A stretch of DNA of 64,000 nucleotides from Isoetes taiwanensis (Eukaryota; Streptophyta; Lycopodiopsida; Isoetales; Isoetaceae), in NCBI GenBank assembly GCA_021234155.1, contig JAJEKV010000001.1, positions 36,318,826 to 36,382,825 on the forward strand, read 5' to 3'. A program made the position numbers and the translations under genes. The notes under the pieces are model-generated. The model saw only the letters and a list, made by a program, of their open reading frames with translations. It was not told the DNA's origin and ran no database searches. Below, one piece after another: positions 35,322-45,158 of the stretch. The first letter of the stretch is position 1; every line of letters begins with the position of its first letter.

Positions 35322-35578
35322 GTCTCACGTCGTCAGCGCCAGACAGATTTTGAGATTCTCAAAATCGTCAATAACGTAGAGACATTCGGCTTTGACACCA
35401 AAAAGTTGTAAATTACAATAAAATAACTTGATAATTCTAATTTTAAGCTAAGAATCATTAGAATTGGCATGTTACATGTTTTAAAAGTACAAAATTTAGT
35501 AGTAGGTCCCACCCATCTCACACGCCGCCGCCGGGACAGATTTTGAGATTCTCGAAATCGGGGCGAACGCGGTGAGGC
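35322..35578. promoter_or_regulatory. Palindrome pair P1/P2 before the H3-like gene
   Basis: Two nested hairpins about 194 bp apart. Each has an inner palindrome GATTTTGAGA-T-TCTC(A/G)AAATC and an outer inverted pair, e.g. GTCTCACGT with ACGTAGAGAC in P1 (35322-35383), and TCTCACACGCCG with a diverged CGGTGAGG partner in P2 (35516-35578). The same structure occurs twice more before the second extra gene. Confidence 0.8.
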
Positions 35579-35652
35579 CTTGCTTAATTAGGGTTTTAGA
35601 TATTTTAAGCAAACCAAAAGGTAGTTTAAAAGTTGACCTAAAAATTGACCCC

Positions 35653-35730
35653 TATAAATAGACCTAGACCCCTCCCATTTCCACGCTCGCCCTTAGAAAA
35701 ATTGCTCGTGTCCGCCTAAGGCGATCTTCC
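35653..35730 (+). promoter_or_regulatory. Core promoter and leader of the H3-like gene
   Basis: TATAAATA at 35653-35660, then a pyrimidine-rich stretch and the motif AGGCGATCTTCC, 36 bp before the ATG of the H3 tail. The same TATAAATA and AGGCGATCTTCC pair precedes the second extra gene (37666 and 37725), so both genes appear to have their own related promoters inside the element. Confidence 0.65.
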
Positions 35731-35765
35731 GGGCGCCAGAGTCGGATCGGCAAAACCGCCAAATG

Positions 35766-35921
35766 ATGGCCCGCACCAAACAAACTGCAAGGAAGCCTAG
35801 ACGAAGCGGATCCTCCAGCGCCAGCGTCAGAGAGTCCTTCGAGAACGCCTTCTCCATGAAGGCGAATCGTCTTCGAGCGAGGAAGCAGGATCGGACCGGA
35901 GTGACCGTACAGAGCTCGTAG
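35766..35921 (+). CDS. Histone H3 N-terminal tail frame (start of the H3-like gene)
   Basis: The first suitable ATG after the TATA box opens a 51-codon frame that begins MARTKQTARK, identical to residues 1-9 of histone H3 (after Met), including Lys4 and Lys9. Residue 10 is Pro in place of Ser, and the rest of the canonical tail (STGGKAPRK) is absent. The frame continues Ser/Arg-rich and stops at TAG. The acidic linker and H3 fold lie in the +2 frame, open from 35801, so the two frames overlap by 120 bases. A single-base indel, programmed frameshift or consensus error could join them. Such an exact tail match next to an H3 fold is very unlikely to be chance. Confidence 0.8.
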   Translation: MARTKQTARKPRRSGSSSASVRESFENAFSMKANRLRARKQDRTGVTVQSS

Positions 35922-35941
35922 AGGACGACCGGCCGGATATC

Positions 35942-37075
35942 ATGCAACAAATCCTCGAGGAGATTGCACAAGAGGAGGGAAGAAGCGAGGAGCAGCAGGA
36001 GCAGGCGGACCAGTCAACAGCTCAGGACCAACCCCAGGGGAACACCAACCCACGGGAGGAGCAGCGGGAGCAGGCGGACCAATCAACAGCCCAGGAGAAA
36101 CCCCAGGCTGAGACCCACCTACAGGAAGATCAGGGAAGAGAAGAGGAGCAGCAGCCAACACTCAGCCCCGCGGAAGAAGCCGACCTTGCACGCTTCATCA
36201 GCAAGTATGAAGCTAAAGAGCGCCGCCGGGAGCAGAGGACGAAGCGTCGAGAAGACGACCCGACGACAGCCAGCGGGCCAAAGAAGAGAAAGGCCAAAGC
36301 CATCAAGGCAGCCGGCAGGAAAGTTGTGAAGGTCGGCAAGCGAGCGACGGGTCCCGTAATCAACGAACCATCAGGCGAAGAGACCCCGCCTTCCACCGAC
36401 GACTCGGACCAAGACTACGTACCCGGCACAGATGGAGCGAGTTCGTCAAAACCCCCGCCTGTAGAGAAGGAAGTGCCCCAGCAGGTAGCACAGGAGCAAG
36501 AGGAGGCCGGACAGGTGGCGAAGCCCCCACCGTTCCCGACATGGGATAGGGTCAAAGCCCCACGGCCACAACGGGAGGCATATGTGATAGACCCTGTCAA
36601 GGTCTATCAGAAGAGGATCAAGGAGCACAACGCTTACATGGCGAAGTGGGAGGCCTACAATGCCTATTACCAGGAGCACAGGGTGAGAACAATCCAAGGC
36701 GGACATCCGACAAGAAGCCAAACATTGAAGCCGCCACCACCCAGGCCCAAGCCTCCCAGAGCACCAGGAAAGAAGCGGGCCGGCAAGAAGAAGCTGGAGA
36801 ACAGAGCCCTCAAGGAAATCCGGCACTTCCAGAGGAGCTACGGACTCTTGATCCCTCGGGCACCGTTCCAACGCTTGGTCCGTGAAGTCATGCAGGAGTA
36901 CAACACAGACATGCGCGTGACCGATGAGATGCTGTTGTGCTTACAGGAGGCAGCAGAGGCAAAAATAGTACAGCATTTTGAAGATTCAACGGCCTGCACA
37001 GTACACGCGAAGAGGGTCACCCTCATGAGGCAGGACATGTATCTTGCCAGGCACATCAAGGGAGAACGCCCTTGA
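35942..37075 (+). CDS. Histone H3-like protein: acidic linker plus C-terminal H3 fold
   Basis: 377 codons from the ATG; the frame is open upstream to 35801, so the true protein probably begins with the H3 tail at 35766. Residues 1-80 are Gln/Glu-rich with an imperfect duplication (EQADQSTAQ twice). Residues 90-140 are basic with nuclear-signal-like clusters, and 140-280 are Pro/Lys-rich with AGKKK. Residues 288-377 align without gaps to the H3 fold: ALKEIRHFQRS (alpha-N), PFQRLVREV (alpha-1), LQEAAEA (alpha-2), FEDSTACTVHAKRVTLM and LARHIKGER (alpha-3 and end). Loop 1 has canonical H3 length, unlike most plant CENH3. Lys56 and Lys79 positions are Arg and Asn; the Cys110 and His113 equivalents are kept. 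It probably acts in chromatin or as a histone mimic; the role is inferred. Confidence 0.88.
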   Translation: MQQILEEIAQEEGRSEEQQEQADQSTAQDQPQGNTNPREEQREQADQSTAQEKPQAETHLQEDQGREEEQQPTLSPAEEADLARFISKYEAKERRREQRTKRREDDPTTASGPKKRKAKAIKAAGRKVVKVGKRATGPVINEPSGEETPPSTDDSDQDYVPGTDGASSSKPPPVEKEVPQQVAQEQEEAGQVAKPPPFPTWDRVKAPRPQREAYVIDPVKVYQKRIKEHNAYMAKWEAYNAYYQEHRVRTIQGGHPTRSQTLKPPPPRPKPPRAPGKKRAGKKKLENRALKEIRHFQRSYGLLIPRAPFQRLVREVMQEYNTDMRVTDEMLLCLQEAAEAKIVQHFEDSTACTVHAKRVTLMRQDMYLARHIKGERP

Positions 37076-37788
37076 GACTTTTGTAAATAACAGAAATTTT
37101 GTTAATATAAAGAATTTTGTGGATAAATAATGTGTCTAATCTAGCTTAATTAAGTCAAGTTATAGAATTCTAGTTTTTGATTTGATAAAATTGGAGTTTT
37201 TAAGCAAAATTGAGACGATGTCTCACACGTCGCGCCAGGACAGATTTTGAGATTCTCAAAATCGGGCTGGGCGCAACGTGTGAGACCATGCCCAAAAGTG
37301 CCCAAAACAGCTCCAAATCGAACAAATAAGGGGTCAATTCTGCCTAACTCGACGAGTTTAGTGGAATTACAGCCTTCAATCACCCAAATTGATTAAGCCT
37401 AGCCCAATTAGGACCCATGTCTCACACGTCGCGCCAGGACAGAAAATGAGATTCTCAAAATCGGTGCAGGCAACGCGTGTGAGACCTCGTGTCATTCTCT
37501 TCACCAAATGATCTCCAAGTTGTTGCAATAGGTTCATTAGTTGTTCTTAGCATGCTCAAACCCTAGAAGTAGTCTTCAAACTTACAATTGCATCCTTTAA
37601 TAGGTCAGAATCACCTAATCTCAGTAAATTCTAGGTCATCCAAAAATTAGGGTTTCCCCATTTTCTATAAATAGGTCCATCATTTTTCATTTGACACCCT
37701 GCAAGTTTGCTCTCCACTTTGCTTAGGCGATCTTCCAGCTCCCCGAGGCGCTTCAGATTCGTTTGATACCCCCTTCCTTGCTAGATCA
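37076..37788. promoter_or_regulatory. Intergenic region with palindrome pair P3/P4 and second internal promoter
   Basis: P3 (37218-37289) and P4 (37415-37487) each have outer arms GTCTCACACGT and ACG(C/T)GTGAGAC around an inner GATTTTGAGA/TCTCAAAATC-type palindrome (P4 reads GAAAATGAGA on its left arm). They are about 197 bp apart, nearly the same spacing as P1/P2. TATAAATA (37666-37673) and AGGCGATCTTCC (37725-37736) follow, 53 bp before the next ATG. Confidence 0.75.
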
Positions 37789-39313
37789 ATGGCCACCGCC
37801 GACTTTCACCGATGGTACAAGCCCATGCCCATCTTTAGGCAGATGTCAATGACATCTTCCAAGTCTTTGGCAAAGAAATTGGCATCCAAGCTACGTTAAA
37901 TGCAACCCCAGCATATAGACAAGTCCTAGCAGAATTCCAAGCTAGGGTAGGACCCTCCCTTGTCCAGGTCCCCCCTTGCATAGGCTATTTTGTTCCCCGC
38001 CCATCCCTTCAAGCAGCCTTGGGGGATGTCCCCAACATCGCCAAGTACCTGACCAACAAAGCGCAAAGGCTGCCAGACTACATGGTCCTGACAGCCAACA
38101 GGACCAAGTACTTCTCCTACACCGCGGCCTTAGCCATCTTCTTATCCCACCGTGCCGAAAACCCAATGGGGGCAACCTCTATCCCTCCGATGGAGGTGGA
38201 CCCCATAGCAGCGCAGGAAGAAGAGCAGATGCGCTTGCAGTATCAGCAAGAGCAGGAAGGAAAAGACGAAGAAGAAGAGGAGTCCGACGACAATAAGTAC
38301 ACGGAGCTCGACTCAGAGGAGGAACGGCAACAAGCAGAACAGGAGATGGTGAACTTCGAGCAGAGCCGGCAGAACATCAGGATTGCTCCCCCACTCGGGC
38401 TAGGTATCACAAGCCTAGCCCCGATCATCATCAACGGAGAGGAATATTTACTCCTCAGCGACATCCAGAACCTTCCCGAGTGCAGGGAGAGGGAGCTCAG
38501 ATTGGATGAATTACTCCACCAGTTACGGCAGTCGGACTTGGACGACTTCATCGTCCGGGGAACCTCGGACTTTCCGCTCCAAGTAAGGGAAGCCGACACT
38601 TATACAGGAGAGTCGACTTCGGATATACAGGCCTACAGCAGTATCAGGCAAAGGATGGAGGAGCAAGAGCTGCCAATGGAGGAGGAGTTCCTCGCCCTCC
38701 AGGAACAGATGGGGATCCGTGGGAAGACCACGAGCATTCTAATGCCGAGACCTTCGACACCACCTCCATTAAGAGGAGAAGGAATCGACCTCAGGCGAAT
38801 CGACACCATAATCGAAGACTACAGGGAGCTCACCGAGATAGAGGTCGACGAATACGCGGGACGACATAGAACAGGAGGTCAATCGAGCGGAGAAGCTTCA
38901 ACGACGCACAATGACAGGTCCCTGAGGTACTACCTCCCGCTGCTGCTAGATGGTAGAATAGCGGTAATCCACCGCAAGTTCAGCCCCAGAGGTGAAGAAG
39001 GAGTGTTCATGCTGATTGCACTCTCGGGCCGGCGGGCATGCTCGTGATAGCGCCAAATGTCGACTATGCCGTCCCCTGGTCAAGAGAGCAATGGCACTTC
39101 TGCCTCTTCGACTTCGCCATACCCCATCGATGTCAGGCGAGATTGGCGGTCACCGCAGCTCTTACATCCGACCGCAGGGTAGAAGATCTGGTGAGAGCCT
39201 TGCAGGGCGGCTCGTCAGCAAGCATCATCAGGAACTTGCGTCATTCGGTAGGAACGGCCCAAGTTAAAAAGTTCCTTGAGGACAACCCGTCTTACCGGCG
39301 ATTTCAAGACTAG
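37789..39313 (+). CDS. Second extra chromovirus gene, unknown function, frameshifted
   Basis: Starts at ATG reading MATADFHRWYKPMPIF, shifts frame near 37839 (ADVNDIFQVFGKEIG on), is open to about 39035, then shifts again to a frame starting LVIAPNVDYAVPW that ends at 39313. Features: a compact N-terminal part (TLNATPAYRQVLAEFQ, LTNKAQRLPDYM, TKYFSYTAALAIFLSH), an acidic Glu-rich middle, an IRIAPPLGLGI segment, a proposed coiled region, and a C-terminal part with SREQWHFCLFDFAIPHR and VKKFLEDNP. I do not recognise the family. Its position, palindromes and leader parallel the H3-like gene, suggesting the two work together. Two single-base shifts may be decay or sequence error. Confidence 0.6.
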
Positions 39314-39485
39314 TTAGACTCTTGATCCCGGAGACTTTTTGTACTAAAATATTATATAATATATGAATATAATCTCTGCTGCACTTTAAATGTTTTGTTG
39401 ATATATTTTATTCCACAATTATACCAACAAACCATAAACAATGCGAGAGAACAAGTAAAACTAACCATATAGCCATGAATTACTT
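39314..39485 (+). other. Spacer before gag
   Basis: AT-rich spacer. TGTATGCAG just before the gag frame could be a splice acceptor, which would explain the lack of an early ATG, but no pyrimidine tract supports it. Confidence 0.3.
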
Positions 39486-40800
39486 GTGTATGCAGTTAGA
39501 GGCCTAGGCTCAGGCGAGCGACAACGCCAAGACCTTAGGGAAGAACAGACCCCGCCCAGACCACCCCCGGCAAGGAACTTATTCGAAGAAATGGAACCCA
39601 TGACCCCAGAGGAGGAGATATCCCAGATGAGGACGGACCTTGAACAGATAAAGGCTCTATTAGCCGCACAAGCAGGAGCAGGTTCGGTGGGCAATGCTCA
39701 ATTGCCACAAGCATCAGCTCGGAAAACGGGAAGGGACAAGAAGAGGAGCAAGAGAAGGAGATCCCCGAGCTCGGATTCCTCCGACTCAAGCTCAGACTCA
39801 GACTCCGACTCCGAGGAAGAGGAAGAGCAGGCCCAGGACCGAACAGATGGAAGGCAAAGGAACACTGAAGAGGGAAGGCAGAGAAACACCCCAGATGGAC
39901 GACAAAGGGACACGTGGCCTCGACTACCGTAAGAAGGTAGATTCCGCACTGGGCAATGTATGGAAGGCCGGGGAGAACAGGTCAGGATTAGAAGCAGAGG
40001 CATGGCTGGACGAGATGAGTGAGTACGGCAATGCTTATGGCATGAAGGATAAAGACAAAGGAAGAGTGGCAACAAGCCGAACTCGGCGGGAGCCCTTGAC
40101 GGATTTGATGGAAGGGTTATGCAAAGGCACATGGCTTAAGCAGGGGATGCTTGTAAGTTCAGGAAGTTTGCTAAAGCCTTCAAAAGCCATTACGCTCCAA
40201 GGGAACATAAGTCCAAAGATGATGCAAAATAGTTCTATAGGCTCCAACAGGAAACAAATCACCCGAAATATACGAGAGGAATTCATGAGGTCAGAGGTCA
40301 GATGTGCCAAAATTGGGTGAGAAGCATGCAAGAGAAAGCTATATTGAGGGGTTGAATGAGGAGATCCGCAAGTAAGCTTGTGAGGGCAATAAACCCTAAG
40401 ACAAAGATCGTAAGCGAGTCCAAGGCTATAAGCTTGCAAGGGACGGGACCTCAGAATAGCGGGCGAGAGGCGCAAACATTTCCGGGACAAAGGCAAGGCT
40501 GACGGGGAACTATAGCCCTAGAGCAGCCCAATCCAGTCCAAAGCTAGAGCCCCATATAGTGGCAAACTGGGGAAACGGCGGGAGAAGAAGCGGGTGTCCT
40601 TCAAGGACAAGCGGGGGGGTCAAACTACTCCAAAGCGGGCGATCCTTTTTTGCGCGATGCCCAAGGAAAAGAGGCAGAGGCATGCAAAAGCGGCTTTGCT
40701 TCAGGTGCTTCCAGCCAAAGCCATAGGGACAATGAACCGCCCTTTACGCCATGAGTGCAAAGCCCGGGGAATTGGGAGATTGGGACACACTCGACGACGG
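39486..40800 (+). pseudogene. gag: gag of the chromovirus, frameshifted
   Basis: The first frame has an ATG at 39591 (MEPMTPEEEISQMR), a coiled segment (TDLEQIKALLAAQAG), a KRSKRRR basic patch and an Asp/Ser/Glu tract. After a shift near 39930 the gag core follows (SGLEAEAWLDEMSEYGNAYG, then in another frame a FAKAF-type segment, and REEFMRSEVRC). Near 40690-40760 a zinc-knuckle-like series CFRC...H...C is visible across frames. Gag forms the virus-like particle. At least three frameshifts and an in-frame stop make this copy non-functional as read. Confidence 0.75.
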
Positions 40801-42765
40801 CGGCGGCGAAGGCGCGACTACATTCAGTGGTGAGTGTCATATCTTTGCCATAATAGATACAGAGCAAGCGGAGAGCCGATTATAAAGTAATTTCCACGGT
40901 AGGGAAGGCTAAGACCAAGTCATTCATAGTCTTGATAGACTTCGGGGAAGTAGCCATAACTTTGCATCCCCGAATGGTTCAAATGTTGAAGTTGAAACAC
41001 TAAAGTCAAAGCCAAGGCCCGTTGTCTTAGCAAGTGGGGGCGATGAAGGTGACGGCGAGCAAGAGAATTAACCGACATCGACTTGCCGAGGACTAATATC
41101 CAAATGGGGCAGAAGTAATGGGCATTGGCAAGTACTGACTTGATTATAGGAATGGAGTACCTTGGACCAGCAGGGGCCATTATCGATTGTGGAAAGCGGA
41201 AGGTGACCTTCCCAACACCGACGGCAAGATTATTGAGATAACGTGTAAGGAAGTTATTTCCATCATGCGGTGTATGTCTTCTAAAACTGTTCAAGTGCAT
41301 CAAGAGTGAGCAAGTGGCATACATTTTCAAGCTTGAGATTAGTGGCGGAATCGGAAGGAAGCAAAGAAGACAAGGTGCTCAACAAGTTTGCGAAGCAAAT
41401 AGCTAAGCTGATCCACGGAGTTCCATGATCTCTTTCCGGATGAGATCAAGCGGCTCCCTCCTTATAGGGGAGTCGAAAAGATAGATAGCTTTCGAACCGG
41501 GAACAAAGCCAACAAGCAAGGCTCCATATAGAATGACAACGCAGGAGTTGTCGGAGTGAAGAAGCAATTGGGGAGTTGCTCGACCTAGGCTTCATTAGAC
41601 CTAGTGTCTCGCCATTTGGGCGCCCATTCTCTTTGTAAAGAAGAAGGATGGCGGTTTAAGGATGTGCATAGACTATAGGCGGTTGAATAAGCACACCATC
41701 AAGAACGGTATGTGCTTCCCAGATCGGATGACTTGATGGATCAACTCCAAGGGGCAAAGGTCTTCTCCAAAAATCGACTTAAGGGGGCTATCATCAGATC
41801 CGGATAAAGGAAGAAGATATTCATAAGACCGCTTTTAGAACGCGCGGTATGGGCACTACGACCACGGTAATGCCTTTTCGCTTATCGAATGCCCCGCGAC
41901 GTTCATGAGGGCTCATGAACGACATCTTCGAGGAGTTTTTAGACACCTTTGTGATCGTATTCTTTGATGACATTTTGGTGTATAGCGAGATCCTCGAGGA
42001 GCACGCACAACACTTGAGGAGGGTGCTAGAGAAGTTGAAGAGGCACCGGTTATGCGCGCCAAGTTGTCGGTGTCACCGCGAACGGAAAAGGTGGAGTATC
42101 TCGGTCATGTGATCTCAGCAGAAGGCATCTCGGCGGATCCCCGCAAAATTGAAGCCGTCATTCAATTGGTCGGGCCGAAGAAGAATGCATGAAGTCGGAA
42201 GTTTTCTGCCCAGCCTAGTGGTACTACAGGAAGTTCGTGGAAGAACTTTGCTAAGATAGCAGCCCCATTGACTTGACGAGGGCGCAGAAAGTGAAAGATT
42301 GGGCAGAGAGCATTGGCACAAGAAAGCCCGCTGTGGTTTGAACTGTTGAAGGAAGCTTTAACAACCGCCCGGGCCTTAACCCCCGCGGACCCGAAAAAGA
42401 CAAGCTTGTAGCGACGAGACGCAAGTAAGATAGCTCTGGGCGAGATTTTATGCAAGAAGAGCGTGTAGTAGCGCATTGACTCGGGGAAGATGAACGACGC
42501 CGAAACGCTACCCAACGCGACGCATCGAGGAATTGCTTGCGGTTGTCGGGGCATTAAGAATTTGGAGGCATTATCTTTTGGGAAGGAAGTTCCAATTGGA
42601 TCTGCACCATCGAGCCTCCGGTATGTATTCACGCGAACCACACCTCAACCGAGGAGAGAAGGTGGATGGAGTTCCTTGAAGAGTATGACTTTGATATAGT
42701 CTACAAGCCGGGGAAGCTCAATGTGGTAGCAGATGCGCTTTCAAGGGCCCCCGACAACTAGAGTG
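40801..42765 (+). pseudogene. pol: Protease, reverse transcriptase and RNase H region, heavily frameshifted
   Basis: In order: FIVLIDFGEV near 40921, where the protease DSG/DTG active site now reads [18 protein letters not shown] near 41578 and a MPFRLSNAP region near 41870; VIVFFDDILVYSEILEEHAQHL near 41950, with the polymerase aspartates intact (FDD); and [20 protein letters not shown] near 42686, the end of RNase H. Frames change every 50-200 bases, mostly by 1-2 base losses. This density of indels next to intact frames is unusual and may partly reflect consensus error. Confidence 0.75.
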
Positions 42766-42849
42766 CATTGCAATGCAATTTCGACGCTCCCAAAGACTTT
42801 GGTAAGAAGATTGAAGAGTCTTTGCCAACGGATGTGGATTTCAAGGAAG

Positions 42850-44297
42850 TATGGGCAAGCCTCTCGAGGGAGGCTAGATGAGATAAGGAGCGGGGAAGCC
42901 TTTAAACATTATAAGAAGGAAGGCAACCTGTTATACCATAAGAACAAGTTGTGCGTACCCGAATCATCAGGTATAAGGAAATTGATCCTCCATGACACGC
43001 ACAACAGCCCAATAGCTGGCCATGCGGGATTCATGAAAACATATTTCAAAAAGTCTTGCAGCGGCTATTATTGGCCAGGAATGAAGAAGCAAGTAGCTCG
43101 CTACATCGAGAATGCCGGCTATGTCAGACAAAGGCGGAGCGACTCGAATTCGTGAGCCTTAGAGCCATTAGCGGTGCCAAACGCTAAGTGGGAGGTGATT
43201 AGCATGGAATCACAGGGCTCCCAAGGACCGTAAGAGGGAAAGATGCCTTGATGGTAGTGGTCGACAAGTTGTCGAAGATGGCACATTTTGTGCCTTGCAG
43301 GACCACAGATACGGCTATGGATACAGCGAAGCTCTTCACCAAAGAGATCTTTAGGCTTCATGGCATGCCAAGGGAAATTATCTCCGACAGGGATCCGAAG
43401 TTCATGAGCGCCTTTTGGCAGGACCTCTTTGCGACAATCCAGACGAAGCTATCCATGAGCACGGCATATCATCCTCAGACGGATGGCCAAACGGAGCGGA
43501 CCAACAGGATTTTAGAGGACATGCTACGAAACTATGTCTGGAATAAGCAAGGTATGTGGGAAGAATTTATTTACTTGGTGGAGTTTGCATACAACAGCAC
43601 CAAGCAGGAATCATCCCAAATGTCGCCGTTTATGATCAATTACGGCTATCAGTGCCTAACTCCAGACACTTGGCACAACCCCGTGTCAAAAGTGGAAGTT
43701 TCACAGCAGATGTTGGCCGATATGCAGCAGCTTGTGGAAGAAGTTCGAGGGTATCTGCTGGCAGCAAGAAGTCGTCAGAAGAGCATCGCCGACAAGCATC
43801 GAACAGTCAGAGAGTTCAAAGTTGGAGATGATGTTTGGCTCAAGATCAAGGTAAAGCAGGCAAAGCTCAGGATCGGGAATTGCAAGAAGCTTGCTCCAAG
43901 GTGGGCTGGACCTTTCAGAATAGTCAAGAGAGTAGGCAATCAATCCTACAAACTAGACTTGCCAGCACACCTAAAGATTCATAAGGTCTTCCACGTGAGT
44001 TTGTTAAAGAAGCACACTCCAAATCCAGACGAAGTCTTGGACACTCCAACGTTGTTGGAAATGACGGAGGAACAGCTGGAAATAATTCCAGAATTGATTC
44101 TTGATAAAGCTTTCAAGAAAACGAGGAGATCAGAATTCCTCCAGTATTTGGTCAAGTGGAAACACTTGCCAGTGGAAGACGCGACATGGGTACTAAAGAA
44201 AGATTTAGTAAAACAGTACCCACAGTTTATGGAGCAATGGGACGGCAAGGTCATCTCCGAAGAAATCGGCTCAGGCATGTCGATTTGTGTAGATTAA
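42850..44297 (+). CDS. Integrase with C-terminal chromodomain
   Basis: An upstream segment (42850-43155) carries the H..H part of the HHCC zinc site (HDTHNSPIAGHAGF) and YYWPGMKKQVARYIE. The usual first Cys after it reads Gly (ENAGYVRQR), and frame shifts follow at about 43150-43240. From 43248 the frame is open for 349 codons: the DDE core with IISDRDPKF and TAYHPQTDGQTER plus a downstream Glu, a GPFRIVKRVGNQSYKLDLP-type domain, and HKVFHVSLLKKH. The C-terminal chromodomain follows (FLQYLVKWKHLPVEDATW). Chromodomains of this clade guide integration by binding modified H3 tails, which is notable beside the element's own H3-like gene. Confidence 0.88.
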
Positions 44298-45146
44298 TTC
44301 TATGTTAGTTAAGATTAATCTACGCATGCAACCTATGCTTGGTATGGGTCGCATGCGTTGTTACCGATGATGGGACCACTACGGTGATCTCTAGGGCGTG
44401 GTGTAATGTCAATGTAGGCATGACCGCGTTTCCGCTTGGTGAGTGGAAGGTAGATTAGAAAGTCTACTACGTCCCCGCGAGTAAGAGCGACCTCGAGAGA
44501 AAGGAGGTCATGAAGGAATGCACTCGATAGGAAAAGCACCTCTAGCCCCATATATGCTTTGATAGGAGGAATCAGGCCTTCACGCCCCATATCTGGGGAA
44601 GGACCTATCCTCATTTGGGCAACTAGGGTGTAGGCATGAGCGGCATATAGGCATATAGGCTGTCTCCCTCGGCCATAATGGAAGATTCACCCTCTTCCTA
44701 CGGAGGATTAGCCATGCATCCATGTAGATAGGTGGGGTGGTCACCATATAACCAAAATTTTATTAATAATTAAATGGTACTAACGTAGTGTCGACTGCAG
44801 CCAATAGAGCTCAGGAGGGCAAGGAGGTCGAAGATGAAGACTTGCAACACAAATTTTGTTGGAATGTGTTGCAAGGAATGAAGAGTACCCGGGACGTTAA
44901 TTTTAATTTTGATAAACTTAATTGTCACGTTAAGTGAAATTTTTGAGTAGCCTGTTTTAATGATGTTACGAATTGATAAGTTATTTCATAATATAAGGGC
45001 GTGATAATGTCCTAAAAATATTATCTTAAGGTAATCTTAATAAATGTGTAAGTATCATAGTAGTTTATCGTATGTATCAGGTTGATTGCAGGTTAAGATG
45101 ATCCCAAGGTGGGGAGACCCACGATGCTGTGGACAGCATCATTTCA
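44298..45146 (+). other. Non-coding region between integrase and 3' LTR
   Basis: No reading frame is supported. A palindromic GATGCTGTGGACAGCATC-type block lies just before the polypurine tract. Confidence 0.5.
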
Positions 45147-45158
45147 AGGTGGGGAGAA
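45147..45158 (+). promoter_or_regulatory. Polypurine tract
   Basis: AGGTGGGGAGAA directly precedes the TGTGACG start of the 3' LTR. It primes plus-strand synthesis. Confidence 0.88.

Noticed and set aside
36130-36871. Minus-strand and alternate-frame open frames opposite the H3-like gene
   Set aside because: They are shadows of a GC-rich coding strand; no domains, and the plus frame has clear H3 homology.
35942-37075. Interpretation of the H3-like protein as host centromeric H3 (CENH3)
   Set aside because: Loop 1 has canonical H3 length, the ARTKQTARK tail is H3-type, and the gene sits inside an LTR element. A CENH3-derived origin cannot be fully excluded without a tree.
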